DNA of 64,000 nt, taken from positions 163,886 through 227,885 of the forward strand of contig CAIVJW010000132.1 of the NCBI GenBank assembly GCA_903906315.1, in the 5' to 3' direction. A model generated the notes under the pieces. That model saw only the letters and a program-made list of their open reading frames with translations. It had not been told where the DNA came from and did not search any database. The stretch comes from an uncultured delta proteobacterium. GTDB taxonomy: Bacteria; Myxococcota_A; Polyangia; Polyangiales; Polyangiaceae. This document shows positions 20,138 to 30,455 of this stretch, one piece after another. Both the position numbers and the translations under genes were made by a program. Each line of letters starts with the position of its first letter. Within the stretch, counting starts at the first letter, position 1.

Positions 20138-22255
20138 TCAGTCCTTGCGGAAGCGCACCGAGGCGGACGCGGATTCACCGGCGCGAATCGTCACGGTGAC
20201 CGACTTCTTGCCGAGGTCCGGGTGGACGAACGTCACGGTGTGGGTGCCCGCCGGCACGGGGACGTCCACCTTGGGCGTGCTACCGAGCGGACGGCCGTCG
20301 ATGAGCACCTTCGATAGCGGCAGCGAGTTCATGCTCAGCGTGCCGGTCCCGCTGCTCGATGCGACCGCCGGGCGATCCGGCTCCGCGGCTGCACGAGGCG
20401 ACGGAGCGGGTGCGGGCGCAGGGGCTTCGCGTGGGCCGGGGCGCGGGGGCGTGCGCGTCGGACCGGGGTCGCGGGCGGCGACGGCCATCGGAGCCGAGGC
20501 CGGCGCGCTCGCGCTGGAGTTCCCGGACAGCTCGAGCCGTACCTTCTTGTCGACCTGGCCGTCCTCGAAGCTGACCTCCTCGGTGACCTCCCCCTGGCCC
20601 TTCTTCGACGCGATGATTTGCCAGCTCACCGCGTCGACCTCGAAGGTCATCGGCCACGGCCCCGCGAGCACCCGCTCCGAGCTCGGCGGTGTGTTGCGGA
20701 CCAGCACGACGCGGGCGCCAGCGGGCGCGTCGTCGACCGTGATGCGGCCCTTGAGGAGCTTCAAGCGGATCGACCCCAGGTCGACCGACCGGCCCGCGCC
20801 GACCTCCACCTGTCGCTCGAGCGTCGCGTAGCGCTCGCCACCCTCGAAGCGGATCCGGTGAGCTCCCGCGGGGACGTCCCTCATGTCGAGCGGCAGCATC
20901 CCGTGATCGACCCCGTCGACGAGGACGCGGACGCCGGGATGGACGCTGCTCACGTGCAGCTCGCCTGCTCCGCCGACCGGCGTCGCGGGCGCTGCCTCGT
21001 TGCCGATCGGCACCATCGCCAGGCGCTCGCGCCCTGCCTCGACGCTTGCGGTCACGACGGCCGAGCCGCCCGGAATGCCGGGGCCGATCACCCGGATGGT
21101 CTTCAAGCCGGGCGTGAGGTCAGCGACGATGCACGGCGCGACGTCGCACACCTTCTGCCCGTCGATGAAGACCTCCGCCTTCTCGGCCGCGGAGCGGCGA
21201 GTGGTCTCGAGCTCGACGCGCAAGGAGCCGTGGCGCGGGAGGAGGGAGAGGACGCCGATGCCGAGGCTGAGCACGAGCGATGCGGCGCCGCAGATTGCGC
21301 CGAGCTTCGCTGCGCGGCTCGGCCCGGTTCGCGGTAGCGCGTACGAAGGCGCCGCGACGGGCGGCTCCGTCAGGTAGCCGGTCGGGACGTCCGACATCGC
21401 CTGCCGCGTGAACGGCGTCGGGTGATGCGGCGCCGAGACGGGGGCCACGGGGACCGACGGTGCTGGCGTCGGCAGCGGTTGCGCGGCGACCGGCATCGGC
21501 GAGAGCTGGACCGGCGCCGGCATCGGCTGCGCGGTGTACGCCGTCGGCGGCGGCATCGTCCGCCCGGGCGGAGGGGCGGACGACGTCGGAGCTCGGGCGT
21601 GCGCGCTGAGCGCCGGCAGTAGGTCGGTCGCCTCCCCGAGGTCGATCGGCGGCGGCGGCAGCGGAGGAAGCGGCGGCAAAGGGGCGGGCGCGCCGAGCAA
21701 CACCCTCGGCAGCGCGCTGGCACGAGCGGGAGCCGGCGCGCCTTGGAACCTGTTCGATGACGGCCCGGAGAAGTCCGGCCGGCGACGAGCGGCGGGGACT
21801 CCGCTCGGCTCGGGAACCGTCCAGCGCGCGGAGCTCGCCGGCGGGGCGACGACGCGCAACGGCGACAGCGCGGCGGGCCTGCCGAACGGCGCCGGCCCCG
21901 CGAACCCGTGGCGGCGCGGCGGTGACGAAGCTCGCGGAAGCTCCCGCGGCGGCGGGCTCGTCGGCGGCGGTAGTGCGCCGAGCGACGTTGCAGGTCGGCG
22001 AAACAGTCGAAGGTCGACGCTCGACGAAGACTGGTCGGCGACGAGCGTCACGTCGTCGGGAGCGATTTCCTCGAGCTGCCCGTCCGGAAGCGTGCTCGCC
22101 TCGCGCGTGGGCTCGTCGTCGTCCGCGAGGACGACCATCGTCCCCGGATACTGCGGACGCCCGGCCATCTCCGTCGAAAGCTCGCGCGTCAGGGTCTCGT
22201 CGTCTCCCGACCCGGGGAGTCGTGAATACGGGAGCGAACGAGTGGCCACCGGCAT
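20138..22255 (-). CDS. PEGA-domain single-pass membrane protein
   Basis: The product has 705 residues. Residues 1 to about 310 are Pro/Ala/Ser-rich and acidic at the start (TMVVLADDDEPTREAS), cytoplasmic and disordered. One membrane helix follows (GAICGAASLVLSLGIGVLSLL). Beyond it are several PEGA-type beta modules, for example VFIDGQKVCDVAPC, VRVLVDGVDHGMLPLD, and at the C-terminus KVLIDGRPLGSTPKVDVP followed by GTHTVTFVHPDLGKK. PEGA domains are usually surface or cell-wall associated and in Myxococcota often sit behind kinase domains; here no kinase domain is present. Start is uncertain: ATG 22255 has a weak ribosome site, and the Met at about residue 30 is an alternative. Confidence 0.82.
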   Translation of the reverse strand: MPVATRSLPYSRLPGSGDDETLTRELSTEMAGRPQYPGTMVVLADDDEPTREASTLPDGQLEEIAPDDVTLVADQSSSSVDLRLFRRPATSLGALPPPTSPPPRELPRASSPPRRHGFAGPAPFGRPAALSPLRVVAPPASSARWTVPEPSGVPAARRRPDFSGPSSNRFQGAPAPARASALPRVLLGAPAPLPPLPPLPPPPIDLGEATDLLPALSAHARAPTSSAPPPGRTMPPPTAYTAQPMPAPVQLSPMPVAAQPLPTPAPSVPVAPVSAPHHPTPFTRQAMSDVPTGYLTEPPVAAPSYALPRTGPSRAAKLGAICGAASLVLSLGIGVLSLLPRHGSLRVELETTRRSAAEKAEVFIDGQKVCDVAPCIVADLTPGLKTIRVIGPGIPGGSAVVTASVEAGRERLAMVPIGNEAAPATPVGGAGELHVSSVHPGVRVLVDGVDHGMLPLDMRDVPAGAHRIRFEGGERYATLERQVEVGAGRSVDLGSIRLKLLKGRITVDDAPAGARVVLVRNTPPSSERVLAGPWPMTFEVDAVSWQIIASKKGQGEVTEEVSFEDGQVDKKVRLELSGNSSASAPASAPMAVAARDPGPTRTPPRPGPREAPAPAPAPSPRAAAEPDRPAVASSSGTGTLSMNSLPLSKVLIDGRPLGSTPKVDVPVPAGTHTVTFVHPDLGKKSVTVTIRAGESASASVRFRKD

Positions 22256-22819
22256 AGCCTACACGAAGCAGGAAGCGAGCCACCAGCGGAAGTCGCCCGC
22301 AACGGGCGCGACATTCCAATTCGCCGGCGTGTTTGAGCGCGGAGGCTTCGAGCGATGGAAACTTTCGACGTGCGAACACCGAGCACGGATGGATCGGCGA
22401 ACCATCACCGTCGGGGCGTGCGTCGCGGGAGCGCCTCACGACCGACGCCTGGTGACCACGCCGCAGCGCGCCACGCCTCCCCCGTGGCGCCGCCACATTC
22501 GACGCGGACCTCGCTGAAAATGGCGCGCGGCGAATTGCCCTCGCGTCCCCTCGGTCGTTGCAGGCGTGAAAAGATGGCCCGCTCGGGCCCCGCTACAAAC
22601 ACCCAAAATGGCGGGCGCGCTCCTCGTTTCGACGCTCTGCGCGCCCGCCGGCGGCTCGGCACCGGCTCGGCATGCGGCAACATGCCGCAGGTGGGTGGCA
22701 AGTTGCCCATTGTGCTAAATTGCGCACGACGCTACTTCTGCGCCCGCTGAAACAGGAGCGCGAATTCTGCGCTCGCTGAGTGCAGTCGTGGTTGGGGAGA
22801 ACGAGCGGGGCCTAGCATC
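22256..22819. other. Divergent control region of the act-cox operon and PEGA gene
   Basis: 564 bases without a credible gene. Seen: a perfect inverted repeat TGCGGCA-ACA-TGCCGCA (22673-22689), then GGCAA-G-TTGCC (22697-22707), and a weak promoter candidate TTGTGC (22710-22715), 17 bases, TACTTC (22733-22738), about 80 bases ahead of actA. The last 100 bases are less GC-rich than their surroundings, as expected of a promoter. Short frames here lack ribosome sites and typical codon use. Confidence 0.5.
22673..22689. promoter_or_regulatory. 7-bp inverted repeat upstream of actA, possible operator
   Basis: TGCGGCA and TGCCGCA are perfectly complementary around ACA, 130 bases before the actA start and 20-60 bases before the candidate promoter. 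It may be a regulator binding site for the act-cox operon. It does not match a RegA/PrrA consensus closely enough to name the regulator. Confidence 0.35.
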
Positions 22820-23479
22820 GTGGCGCGGTACCTCTTTCCGAGATGGTCCAACAAGGTTCTGCCGTTGGCCTTCTTCTTCGGGCTCAGCCCGGTGGGGACG
22901 GCTGCCGTTGCAGGAGCTTGGTACTACGGCGGCAACAAACACCTGGAGGTGGGCTACCAGCCCAGACAGCCGGTCGAGTTCAGCCACAAGCTGCACGCCG
23001 GCGACCTAGGGATGGATTGTCGCTACTGCCACTCGACGGTCGAGCGGTCGCCGATGGCGGCCGTGCCGGCCACCGAGACGTGCATGAACTGTCATTCCAA
23101 GGTGAGGACGGACAGCAGCAAGCTCCTCCCGGTGCGGGAGAGCTTCGCCACCGACCAGCCGATCCCTTGGGTCCGGGTGCACAACCTCCCCGATTACGTC
23201 TACTTCGATCACAGCGCGCACCTGGCGGTCGGCGTCGGCTGCGTGACCTGCCACGGGCGCATCGACGAGATGCCCCGCGTGAGGCAGCAGATGCCGCTCT
23301 CGATGGGCTGGTGCCTCGAATGCCATCGCGATCCGGCCCCCAACCTCCGCGATCCGGCGCTCGTCACGAAGATGGACGGCGTGGAGCCGAGCAAGGCCGT
23401 GCCGCTCGGAACCGGCATGGCGAAGGCCAACGGTAGGACGATCCAGCCTCCGCTCCACTGCTCGGGGTGTCACCGATGA
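22820..23479 (+). CDS. actA: Alternative complex III pentahaem cytochrome c subunit ActA
   Basis: First subunit of the quinol:cytochrome c/acceptor oxidoreductase that replaces the bc1 complex. The 219-residue protein has one N-terminal membrane helix (VLPLAFFFGLSPVGTAAVAGAWYY region, residues 13-36) and a periplasmic domain with exactly five CxxCH haem sites: CRYCH, CMNCH, CVTCH, CLECH and CSGCH. This number and spacing are characteristic of ActA. GTG start at 22820; the stop overlaps the actB start as ATGA. It opens a gene run of twelve on this strand. Confidence 0.95.
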   Translation: MARYLFPRWSNKVLPLAFFFGLSPVGTAAVAGAWYYGGNKHLEVGYQPRQPVEFSHKLHAGDLGMDCRYCHSTVERSPMAAVPATETCMNCHSKVRTDSSKLLPVRESFATDQPIPWVRVHNLPDYVYFDHSAHLAVGVGCVTCHGRIDEMPRVRQQMPLSMGWCLECHRDPAPNLRDPALVTKMDGVEPSKAVPLGTGMAKANGRTIQPPLHCSGCHR

Positions 23480-26454
23480 AGCGAGCTCCGTATCCGCTCC
23501 GAGAGGATCTCTCGGGCAAGTCGTACTGGCGCAGCCTCGGCGAGCTCGAGGGCTCGGCCGAGTTCCAGGAGTCGCTGCCGGCCGAGTTCCCCGAAGGGGC
23601 CGCCGAGCCGCCGACGGGCGTCGCGCGCCGACAGTTCCTCACGATCATGGGCGCCTCGATGGCGCTCGCGGGCCTCACGGCGTGCCGCCGACCCGAGGAG
23701 AAGATCGTCCCGTACGCGCGCGCTCCCGAAGAGGTCATCCCGGGCAAGCCGCTCTACTTCGCGACGGCGCTCGCGATGCACGGGACGGCGATCGGCTTGG
23801 TCGTCGAGAGCCACGAGGGCCGCCCGACGAAGCTCGAGGGCAACCCGAAGCATCCCGACAGCCGTGGCGCGACGACGCACTTCGTGCAGGCGACGATGCT
23901 CGACATGTACGACCCGGACCGAAGCGAGTCGCCGCGCGAGCGCGGCACGCCGCGGCCGTGGGAGGACGTGTCCTCGTACCTGCGGACGCTCGGCGACAAG
24001 CTCAAGGTGAAGCGCGGGAAGGGCCTCGCGATCATCACCGACGAGCAGCGGTCCCCCACGCTGGCGCGCGTGCTCGGCGAGCTCAAGGCCGCCATGCCGG
24101 ACGCGAAGATCGTGCGCTACGAGGCGTTTTCTCGCGTGAACGTGCGTCGGGGCACCCAGCTCGCGTTCGGCAAGACGTACGAGACGGTCCTCGACGTCGC
24201 CAAGGCGCGCGTCGTCGTCGCGCTCGACTCGGACTTCCTCTTCAACGAGGGCAGCCCGGTCAAGCAGGCGCGCGGCTTCGCCGAGGGGCGCCAGCCGGAG
24301 CAGACCAAGTCGGCGATGTCGCGCCTCTACGTCATCGAGAGCGGTCATTCGGTGACGGGCGGAAACGCCGACAACCGCCTTCGCCTGCAGAGCCGCAAGA
24401 TCGGGGGCTTCGTGTTCGAGCTCGCGCGCGAGCTCGGTGTCGCGCACAAGCTCGACCTTGGCGAGCTCCTCGCGGCGCTCCCTCCGGGCGAGCTCGACCC
24501 GCGCGCGCAGAAGTGGGTCAAGGCGATCGCGAAGGACCTCGCCGCGCACAAGGGCCGGGGCATCGTGGTCGCCGGCGACCTGCAGCCCGCCGAGGTGCAC
24601 GCCGTCGTCCACCTCGTGAACCTCGCGCTCACGAACACGGGCAACACCGTCCGCCACGTGGCCGCGTTCGACGAGACCCCCGAGGGGCCGGCCGCGCTGA
24701 TGGACGTCGCGAAGGGCGTTCGAGACAAGTCGATCGACACGTTGCTGATCCTCGGCGGCAATCCCGCGTACGACGCGCCCGCCGACGCGAAGTTTGCCGA
24801 GGCCCTCGCCGAGGCGGCGACCTCGATCCACGTCTCGACGCACGTCAACGAGACGTCGGCGAAGGCGCAATGGCACCTCAACCGGGCGCACTACCTCGAG
24901 GGTTGGAGCGACGTCCGCGCCGAGGACGGCTCCGCGTCGATCGTCCAGCCGCTGATCGCGCCGCTCTTCGGTGGTCGGACCGACGCCGAGGTCATCGACC
25001 TGCTGCTCGGGGGCAACCGTCGCGGGTACGATCTCGTGCGCGGGACGTGGAACAAGGACTCCGCGCCGACCTTCGAGAAGGCGTGGCGCCGCGCGCTGCA
25101 CGACGGGCTCTGGGACGGGTCGACCGCTCCGCTCGAGCCGGTCGCCGCGCGTCCGGCCGACGTCGCGGCCGCGCTCAAGCTACGCAAGCCGTCGGCAGGC
25201 GGGCTCGAGGTCACGTTCCGCGCGGACGCGCACGCCTACGACGGGCGCTTCGCGAACAACGGCTGGCTCCAAGAGCTCCCGGACTCGCTGGCGAAGATGA
25301 CGTGGGGCAACGCGGCTGTGCTGTCCCAGGCCACCGCGAAGGCGCTCGGCGTCGTCGATGGCGAGGTCCTCACGATCACCGTGGACGGCGCGCAGGCGCA
25401 CGTCCCCGCGCTGGTGATGCCGGGGCACGCGGACGAGTCGATCTCCCTGACGATCGGCCAGGGACGCACCGTGGTCGGCCGCGTCGGCAAGGGCGTCGGC
25501 GTCGACTGTACCCAGCTCCGCCACAGCGCGGCGTTCCACTCCGCTGGCGCGAGCGTCTCGAAGGGGGCCGGGAAGGTCGCCCTCGCGCGGACGCAGGAGC
25601 ACTACGCGATGGAGGGGCGCGGAATGGTCCAGGAGGCCGAGCTCGGCGAGTACCTGAAGGAGCCCGAGTTCGTCGAGAAGCGCAAGGAGAAGCTCCCGCT
25701 CTTCAGCCTCTGGGAGGAGCAGAAGTACGAGGGGCACAAGTGGGGCATGGCGATCGATCTGAACGCCTGCATCGGCTGCTCCGCGTGCACCATCGCGTGT
25801 CAGTCGGAGAACAACATCCCGATCGTCGGCCCCGAGAACGTCATCAATTCGCGGGAGATGCACTGGATCCGCGTCGACCGGTACTTCGAAGGCGAGGGCG
25901 CCGAGGAAGCGCGTGCGGTCACGCAGCCGACGCTCTGCAACCACTGCGAGATGGCTCCCTGTGAGCAGGTTTGCCCGGTCGGCGCGACGACGCACAGCCC
26001 CGAAGGCCTGAACGACATGGCGTACAACCGCTGCGTCGGCACCCGGTACTGCGCCAACAACTGCCCTTTCAAGGTGCGGCGATACAACTTCCTCGACTAC
26101 CACGGCGACCTCCCCGAGATCGGCAAGATGGCCATGAATCCGGACGTCACCGTGCGCTTCCGCGGCGTGATGGAGAAGTGCTCGTTCTGCGTGCAGCGCA
26201 TCAATCACGCGAAGATCGACGCGCACCGCGACGGACACGAGCGGATCACCGACGGCGCGGTCGTCGCGGCCTGCCAGCAGGTCTGCCCGACGCAGGCGAT
26301 CAGCTTCGGTGACCTCAACGACGGCAAGAGCGTCGTGGCCAAGCAGGCGTCGAACCCTCGGGCGTACAAGCTGCTCGAGGAGCTCAACATCAAGCCGCGC
26401 GTCTCGTACCTCGCGAGAATTCGCAACCCGAACCCGGAGCTCGTAGGCGCATGA
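23476..26454 (+). CDS. actB: Alternative complex III iron-sulfur subunit ActB (fused B1-B2)
   Basis: The product has 992 residues. ATG 23476 overlaps the actA stop (ATGA); a GTG nine bases earlier is possible but less likely. Residues about 50-75 are a twin-arginine export signal ([21 protein letters not shown]). The first 740 residues follow the molybdopterin oxidoreductase fold, which in ActB has lost its cofactor. The C-terminal 250 residues are a ferredoxin-like module with four Cys-rich cluster motifs: [35 protein letters not shown] and CSFCVQRI...CQQVC. They form the electron wire of the complex on the periplasmic side. Fusion of both halves in one chain is the common form. Confidence 0.95.
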   Translation: MKRAPYPLREDLSGKSYWRSLGELEGSAEFQESLPAEFPEGAAEPPTGVARRQFLTIMGASMALAGLTACRRPEEKIVPYARAPEEVIPGKPLYFATALAMHGTAIGLVVESHEGRPTKLEGNPKHPDSRGATTHFVQATMLDMYDPDRSESPRERGTPRPWEDVSSYLRTLGDKLKVKRGKGLAIITDEQRSPTLARVLGELKAAMPDAKIVRYEAFSRVNVRRGTQLAFGKTYETVLDVAKARVVVALDSDFLFNEGSPVKQARGFAEGRQPEQTKSAMSRLYVIESGHSVTGGNADNRLRLQSRKIGGFVFELARELGVAHKLDLGELLAALPPGELDPRAQKWVKAIAKDLAAHKGRGIVVAGDLQPAEVHAVVHLVNLALTNTGNTVRHVAAFDETPEGPAALMDVAKGVRDKSIDTLLILGGNPAYDAPADAKFAEALAEAATSIHVSTHVNETSAKAQWHLNRAHYLEGWSDVRAEDGSASIVQPLIAPLFGGRTDAEVIDLLLGGNRRGYDLVRGTWNKDSAPTFEKAWRRALHDGLWDGSTAPLEPVAARPADVAAALKLRKPSAGGLEVTFRADAHAYDGRFANNGWLQELPDSLAKMTWGNAAVLSQATAKALGVVDGEVLTITVDGAQAHVPALVMPGHADESISLTIGQGRTVVGRVGKGVGVDCTQLRHSAAFHSAGASVSKGAGKVALARTQEHYAMEGRGMVQEAELGEYLKEPEFVEKRKEKLPLFSLWEEQKYEGHKWGMAIDLNACIGCSACTIACQSENNIPIVGPENVINSREMHWIRVDRYFEGEGAEEARAVTQPTLCNHCEMAPCEQVCPVGATTHSPEGLNDMAYNRCVGTRYCANNCPFKVRRYNFLDYHGDLPEIGKMAMNPDVTVRFRGVMEKCSFCVQRINHAKIDAHRDGHERITDGAVVAACQQVCPTQAISFGDLNDGKSVVAKQASNPRAYKLLEELNIKPRVSYLARIRNPNPELVGA

Positions 26455-27896
26455 GCGACCTCGCGATGGTGCAGGAAGACGTCCCGGGCAAGCGAGTACC
26501 CCTCGTCCTCGGCAAGCAGGACTTTCACTCGGTCACGGAGTCGGTCGCCGGGATCGTCGAGGGCCCCACTCCGCACAAGTGGAAGCTGCTCTTCGTTCTC
26601 GCGTTGAGCATCCTCCTCATCCTGCTCGGCTCGCTCGGGCGGCTGGTGACGAAGGGCATCGGCGTCTGGGGCAACAACACGACCGTCGGCTGGGCCTGGG
26701 ACATCACCGGCTTCGTCTTCTGGATCGGCATCGGCCACGCGGGCACGCTCATCAGCGCGATCCTCTTTCTGTTCCGTCAGAAGTGGCGCACCAGCATCAA
26801 CCGCGCGGCGGAGGCGATGACCATTTTCGCCGTCATGTCGGCGGGCATCTACCCCCTGTTCCACGTCGGCCGCGTCTGGTTCGCGTACTGGCTGTTCCCC
26901 ATCCCGAACCAGATGGGGATGTGGCCGAACTTCAAGAGCCCGCTGTTCTGGGACGTCTGTGCGGTCTCGACCTACGCGACCGTGTCGATCCTCTTCTGGT
27001 ACGTCGGACTGGTACCGGACCTCGCGACCCTCCGCGACCGCGCCAAGACCAAGACGCGGCAGATCGTGTACGGCATCTTCGCGCTGGGCTGGCGCGGCTC
27101 GCACCGCCACTGGCTGAACTACGAGCGCGCGTACGGCATCCTCGCGGGGCTCTCGGCGCCGCTCGTGCTGAGCGTGCACACGATCGTCTCCTTCGACTTC
27201 GCCGTCTCGATCATCCCGGGCTGGCACACGACGATCTTCCCGCCGTACTTCGTTGCGGGCGCGATCTTCAGCGGCTTCGCGATGGTGATGACGCTGATGA
27301 TCATCGCGCGAAAGGCCTTCGGTCTCGAGCGGCTCATCACGATGCGCCACCTCGAGAACATGAACAAGGTCATCGTCGCGACCGGCACGATGGTCGGCTA
27401 CGCCTACGCGGTGGAGTTCTTCATCGCGTGGTACTCGGGCAACCCGTACGAGTCCTTCGCGCTGATGAACCGCGCCTTCGGCCCGTACAAGTGGGCCTAC
27501 TGGACGATGGTCAGCTGCAACGTGATCTTCCCGCAGCTGTTCTGGTTCAAGAAGGTCCGCACGAGCATCCCGGCGATGTTCGTCATCAGCATCATCGTCA
27601 ACATCGGCATGTGGTTCGAGCGCTTCGTCATCATCGTGACCAGCCTCAGCCGCGACTTCCTCCCGTCGAGCTGGGCGTACTTCCGCCCGACGATCTTCGA
27701 CATCACGACCTTCTTCGGGACCTTCGGTCTCTTCATGACGATGTTCCTCCTCTTCCTGCGGTTCCTCCCGATGGTCGCCATCGGCGAGGTGAAGTCGGTG
27801 CTCCCCGCCGCCGACGCGCACCCGCACCACGACGACGATGGCCACGATGCCCCCGGGTCCGAGGGCATGAGCAAGGAGCCGGTCCATGCCGCGTGA
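26451..27896 (+). CDS. actC: Alternative complex III membrane subunit ActC (NrfD family)
   Basis: 481-residue integral membrane protein of the NrfD/PsrC family with about ten helices; it forms a quinol-oxidising site next to ActB. Typical features are [24 protein letters not shown] near residue 80 and the long His-containing loops. The C-terminal 40 residues are His- and Asp-rich ([10 protein letters not shown]) and soluble. ATG start overlaps the actB stop (ATGA), and its 3' end overlaps actD by 11 bases. Confidence 0.94.
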   Translation: MSDLAMVQEDVPGKRVPLVLGKQDFHSVTESVAGIVEGPTPHKWKLLFVLALSILLILLGSLGRLVTKGIGVWGNNTTVGWAWDITGFVFWIGIGHAGTLISAILFLFRQKWRTSINRAAEAMTIFAVMSAGIYPLFHVGRVWFAYWLFPIPNQMGMWPNFKSPLFWDVCAVSTYATVSILFWYVGLVPDLATLRDRAKTKTRQIVYGIFALGWRGSHRHWLNYERAYGILAGLSAPLVLSVHTIVSFDFAVSIIPGWHTTIFPPYFVAGAIFSGFAMVMTLMIIARKAFGLERLITMRHLENMNKVIVATGTMVGYAYAVEFFIAWYSGNPYESFALMNRAFGPYKWAYWTMVSCNVIFPQLFWFKKVRTSIPAMFVISIIVNIGMWFERFVIIVTSLSRDFLPSSWAYFRPTIFDITTFFGTFGLFMTMFLLFLRFLPMVAIGEVKSVLPAADAHPHHDDDGHDAPGSEGMSKEPVHAA

Positions 27897-28539
27897 GCCC
27901 GAGCGCAACAAGAAGGGCGACCGCCCGGCGGTTGACGCCGGGCACGCCGCGGCCAAGGCGATGTCCGAGGCTGCCGTCGAGCCGACGACGAGCTCGACCG
28001 AGGCCGACTCGGGCGAGGTTTTCGCCCTGATGGGGCGGTTCGAGAGCCCCGCGGAGATCACCCACGCCTGCGAGGCGCTCCGGGATGCGGGCTACAAGCA
28101 CTTCGATGCGCACACGCCGTTCGCCGTGCACGGCCTCGAGAAGGCGATGGGGCTTCCGCCCTCGCGCCTGCCGTTCATCGTGCTCGGCGGCGGCATCACC
28201 GGCTTGGTGAGCGCGATCTCGTTTGCATACTGGTCGCAAGCCGTCGACTACCCGCTCGTCATCGGCGGCAAGCTCGCCTTCTCGTTTCAGGCCTTCATCC
28301 CGATCTTCTTCGAGCTGACGGTCCTGTTCGCCGCGTTCGCGACGTTCTTCGGCATGTGGGGATTGAACCGGCTGCCGACCTTTTTTCACCCGGTGCACAC
28401 GTACCCCTCGTTCCACCGGGCGAGCGACGACTCGTTCATCGTGAGCGTCGAGGCGCGTGACCCCAAGTTCGACATGACGAAGACGCGGGAGCTGCTCGAG
28501 AAGCTCGGCGCGCGCGAGATCGGAGCGGTAGAGGCGTGA
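27886..28539 (+). CDS. actD: Alternative complex III subunit ActD (DUF3341)
   Basis: 217-residue membrane subunit with a cytoplasmic N-terminal domain and two helices (about 100-120 and 130-165). The DUF3341 signature is evident: [22 protein letters not shown] at the start of the domain and [20 protein letters not shown] after the second helix. The first 45 residues are charged, low-complexity and probably disordered, an extension over shorter ActD proteins. It starts at ATG 27886 inside the end of actC and its stop overlaps the actE start (GTGA). Confidence 0.93.
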   Translation: MPREPERNKKGDRPAVDAGHAAAKAMSEAAVEPTTSSTEADSGEVFALMGRFESPAEITHACEALRDAGYKHFDAHTPFAVHGLEKAMGLPPSRLPFIVLGGGITGLVSAISFAYWSQAVDYPLVIGGKLAFSFQAFIPIFFELTVLFAAFATFFGMWGLNRLPTFFHPVHTYPSFHRASDDSFIVSVEARDPKFDMTKTRELLEKLGAREIGAVEA

Positions 28540-29144
28540 AGCGGGCACTCATAGCGCTGACGCTCGTCGCCGCCGGTTGCCGCGGGGCACCAAGCGACGA
28601 GCCGCCGATTCACCTCGTCGGCGACATGGACTGGCAGCAGAAGCTCCAGCCCCAGGAGGCCTCGCCGTTCTTCGCGGACGGTCGCGCGATGCGACCCCTC
28701 GTCGAGGGCACGGTCGCACAGGGGCAGCTCCGCGAGGACGACGCCTACTGGCGCGGTCGCGTCGACGAGAAGAGCTTCGTCGCGAAGGCGCCGATCCAGG
28801 TGGACGAAAAGGTGCTCCTGCGTGGGCAGGATCGCTTCAACATCTACTGCAGCCCGTGCCACGACAAGTCGGGCGGTGGCCGCGGAACGGCCGTGCAGAG
28901 AGGCTTTCCGCCGCCCATCGACCTCGCGGGCGACCGCGTGCGCGGCATGGCGGACGGCGAGATCTTCGACGTCATCACGAACGGCGTGCGGAACATGCCG
29001 CCGTATCGCAAGCAGATTCCGGTGCAGGACCGGTGGGCGATCGTCACGTGGGTTCGGGTGCTCGGCCACAGCCAGCACGCCTCGACCCGCGACGTGCCGC
29101 CCGAGATGCAGAACCGCATCGAGCCGGAGGGCGCGACTCCATGA
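28536..29144 (+). CDS. actE: Alternative complex III monohaem cytochrome c lipoprotein ActE
   Basis: 202-residue periplasmic cytochrome c anchored by lipid: [15 protein letters not shown] is a short signal with lipobox AAGC. One haem site CSPCH lies near residue 107, and the distal Met ligand is probably in RNMPPYRKQI. It takes electrons from ActA/ActB and passes them to the oxidase. GTG start at 28536 overlaps the actD stop, and the stop overlaps the actF start (ATGA). Confidence 0.93.
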   Translation: MKRALIALTLVAAGCRGAPSDEPPIHLVGDMDWQQKLQPQEASPFFADGRAMRPLVEGTVAQGQLREDDAYWRGRVDEKSFVAKAPIQVDEKVLLRGQDRFNIYCSPCHDKSGGGRGTAVQRGFPPPIDLAGDRVRGMADGEIFDVITNGVRNMPPYRKQIPVQDRWAIVTWVRVLGHSQHASTRDVPPEMQNRIEPEGATP

Positions 29145-30445
29145 GCAGCAAATCCGGAAGCGGCAAGACCTCGAAGGGCGCCGCCGCAACCAAGCCCGAG
29201 GCGGACGCGCCCGAGCCGGCCGAGGCCCGCAAGGCGAAGAAGTCCGAGGCCGGAGCAGCCCTCGGCTCGTCGTTCAAGCTCTCCTCGGAGCAGAGCGGCA
29301 AGCTCATGCGCGTCGCGGGCATCGTCGCCGGTATCGGCCTCGTGCTTGGCGGCGCTGGGTTCGCGAGCGATTCGAAGCGCTTCGCGTTCTCGTATCTCGT
29401 CGGCTTCGTGTGGCTCGCGACGATCGGCCTCGGCGCGCTGTTCTTCGTGATCGTCCAGCACCTCGTGCGCGCGGGCTGGTCGGTCTCGCCGCGACGTCAC
29501 CTGGAGTGGCTCAGCAGCGGCATCTTGCCTGCGTGCGCGGTGCTCTTCGTGCCCGTCGCCGTCTTCGCGCACACGCTCTACCACCACTGGATGGGTGAGC
29601 ATGCGGCGCACGATGAGCTGCTGCGCAAGAAGGCCGCCTACCTGAACCCCGGCTTCTTCTACGGGCGGGCGGTCGTCTTCCTCGTGCTCTGGGCAGGGAT
29701 CTCGCTGTGGTTCGCGCGAACGTCGCGAAAGCAGGATGAGACGGGCGACCGATCGCTCTCCCAGAAGATGCAGCTCGCCAGCGCCCCGTCGATGCTCGTC
29801 TTCGGGCTGTCGCTGACCTTCGCGGCGTTCGACTGGATCATGAGCCTGACGCCGCACTGGTACTCGACGATCTTCGGCGTCTACGTGTTCGCGGGGGCCG
29901 CGACGAGCTCGCTCTCCGCGCTCGTCCTGGTCACGATCGCCCTGCAGAAGGCCGGCTTGCTGAAAGGTGTCAGCACGGTCGAGCACCGCCACGACATCGG
30001 GAAGCTGCTGTTTGGCTTCACGGTCTTCTGGGCCTACATCGCGTTCTCTCAGTTCATCTTGATCTGGTACGCGAACCTGCCGGAGGAGACGGTCTACTAC
30101 CGTGACCGGTCGGCGGGATCGTGGATGGTCGTCAGCCTCGCGTTGCTGTTTGGCCACTTCATCATCCCGTTCCTCGGCCTCATCGCGCGCACGGCGAAGC
30201 GCAACATCACCGTGCTCGCCGGCTTCGCGGTGTGGATGCTGGTGATGCACTGGCTCGACCTCTACTGGATGATCATGCCGACCCTCGATGTGGGCGACGC
30301 CCACTTCTCGTGGATCGATCTCGGCGGTCTGCTCTTGCCGGCGGGCGTCGGTGCCGTCGCCGTCGCGCGTGCCGCGACGGGCGGGGCGACCTACCCCCTC
30401 AAGGATCCGCGCCTCGCCGAGTCGATGCGCCTCGAGAACGCCTAG
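29141..30445 (+). CDS. actF: Alternative complex III membrane subunit ActF (NrfD family)
   Basis: 434-residue membrane protein, about ten helices, paralogous to ActC and thought to take part in energy coupling. ATG 29141 overlaps the actE stop. The first 45 residues are a Lys/Ala/Glu-rich cytoplasmic tail, followed by the first helix (LMRVAGIVAGIGLVLGGAGF). Features such as FDWIMSLTPHWYSTIFGVYVF and QFILIWYANLPEETVYY are typical of ActF. The upstream open frame belongs to an actE shadow. Confidence 0.93.
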   Translation: MSSKSGSGKTSKGAAATKPEADAPEPAEARKAKKSEAGAALGSSFKLSSEQSGKLMRVAGIVAGIGLVLGGAGFASDSKRFAFSYLVGFVWLATIGLGALFFVIVQHLVRAGWSVSPRRHLEWLSSGILPACAVLFVPVAVFAHTLYHHWMGEHAAHDELLRKKAAYLNPGFFYGRAVVFLVLWAGISLWFARTSRKQDETGDRSLSQKMQLASAPSMLVFGLSLTFAAFDWIMSLTPHWYSTIFGVYVFAGAATSSLSALVLVTIALQKAGLLKGVSTVEHRHDIGKLLFGFTVFWAYIAFSQFILIWYANLPEETVYYRDRSAGSWMVVSLALLFGHFIIPFLGLIARTAKRNITVLAGFAVWMLVMHWLDLYWMIMPTLDVGDAHFSWIDLGGLLLPAGVGAVAVARAATGGATYPLKDPRLAESMRLENA

Positions 30446-30455
30446 GAGAGCGACC

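Noticed and set aside
22256..22819. Possible small genes before actA
   Set aside because: Short frames lack ribosome sites and normal codon use; the region behaves as a promoter region.
23476..25700. Active molybdoenzyme
   Set aside because: The fold is molybdopterin-oxidoreductase-like, but in the context of actA-F it is the cofactor-free ActB domain.
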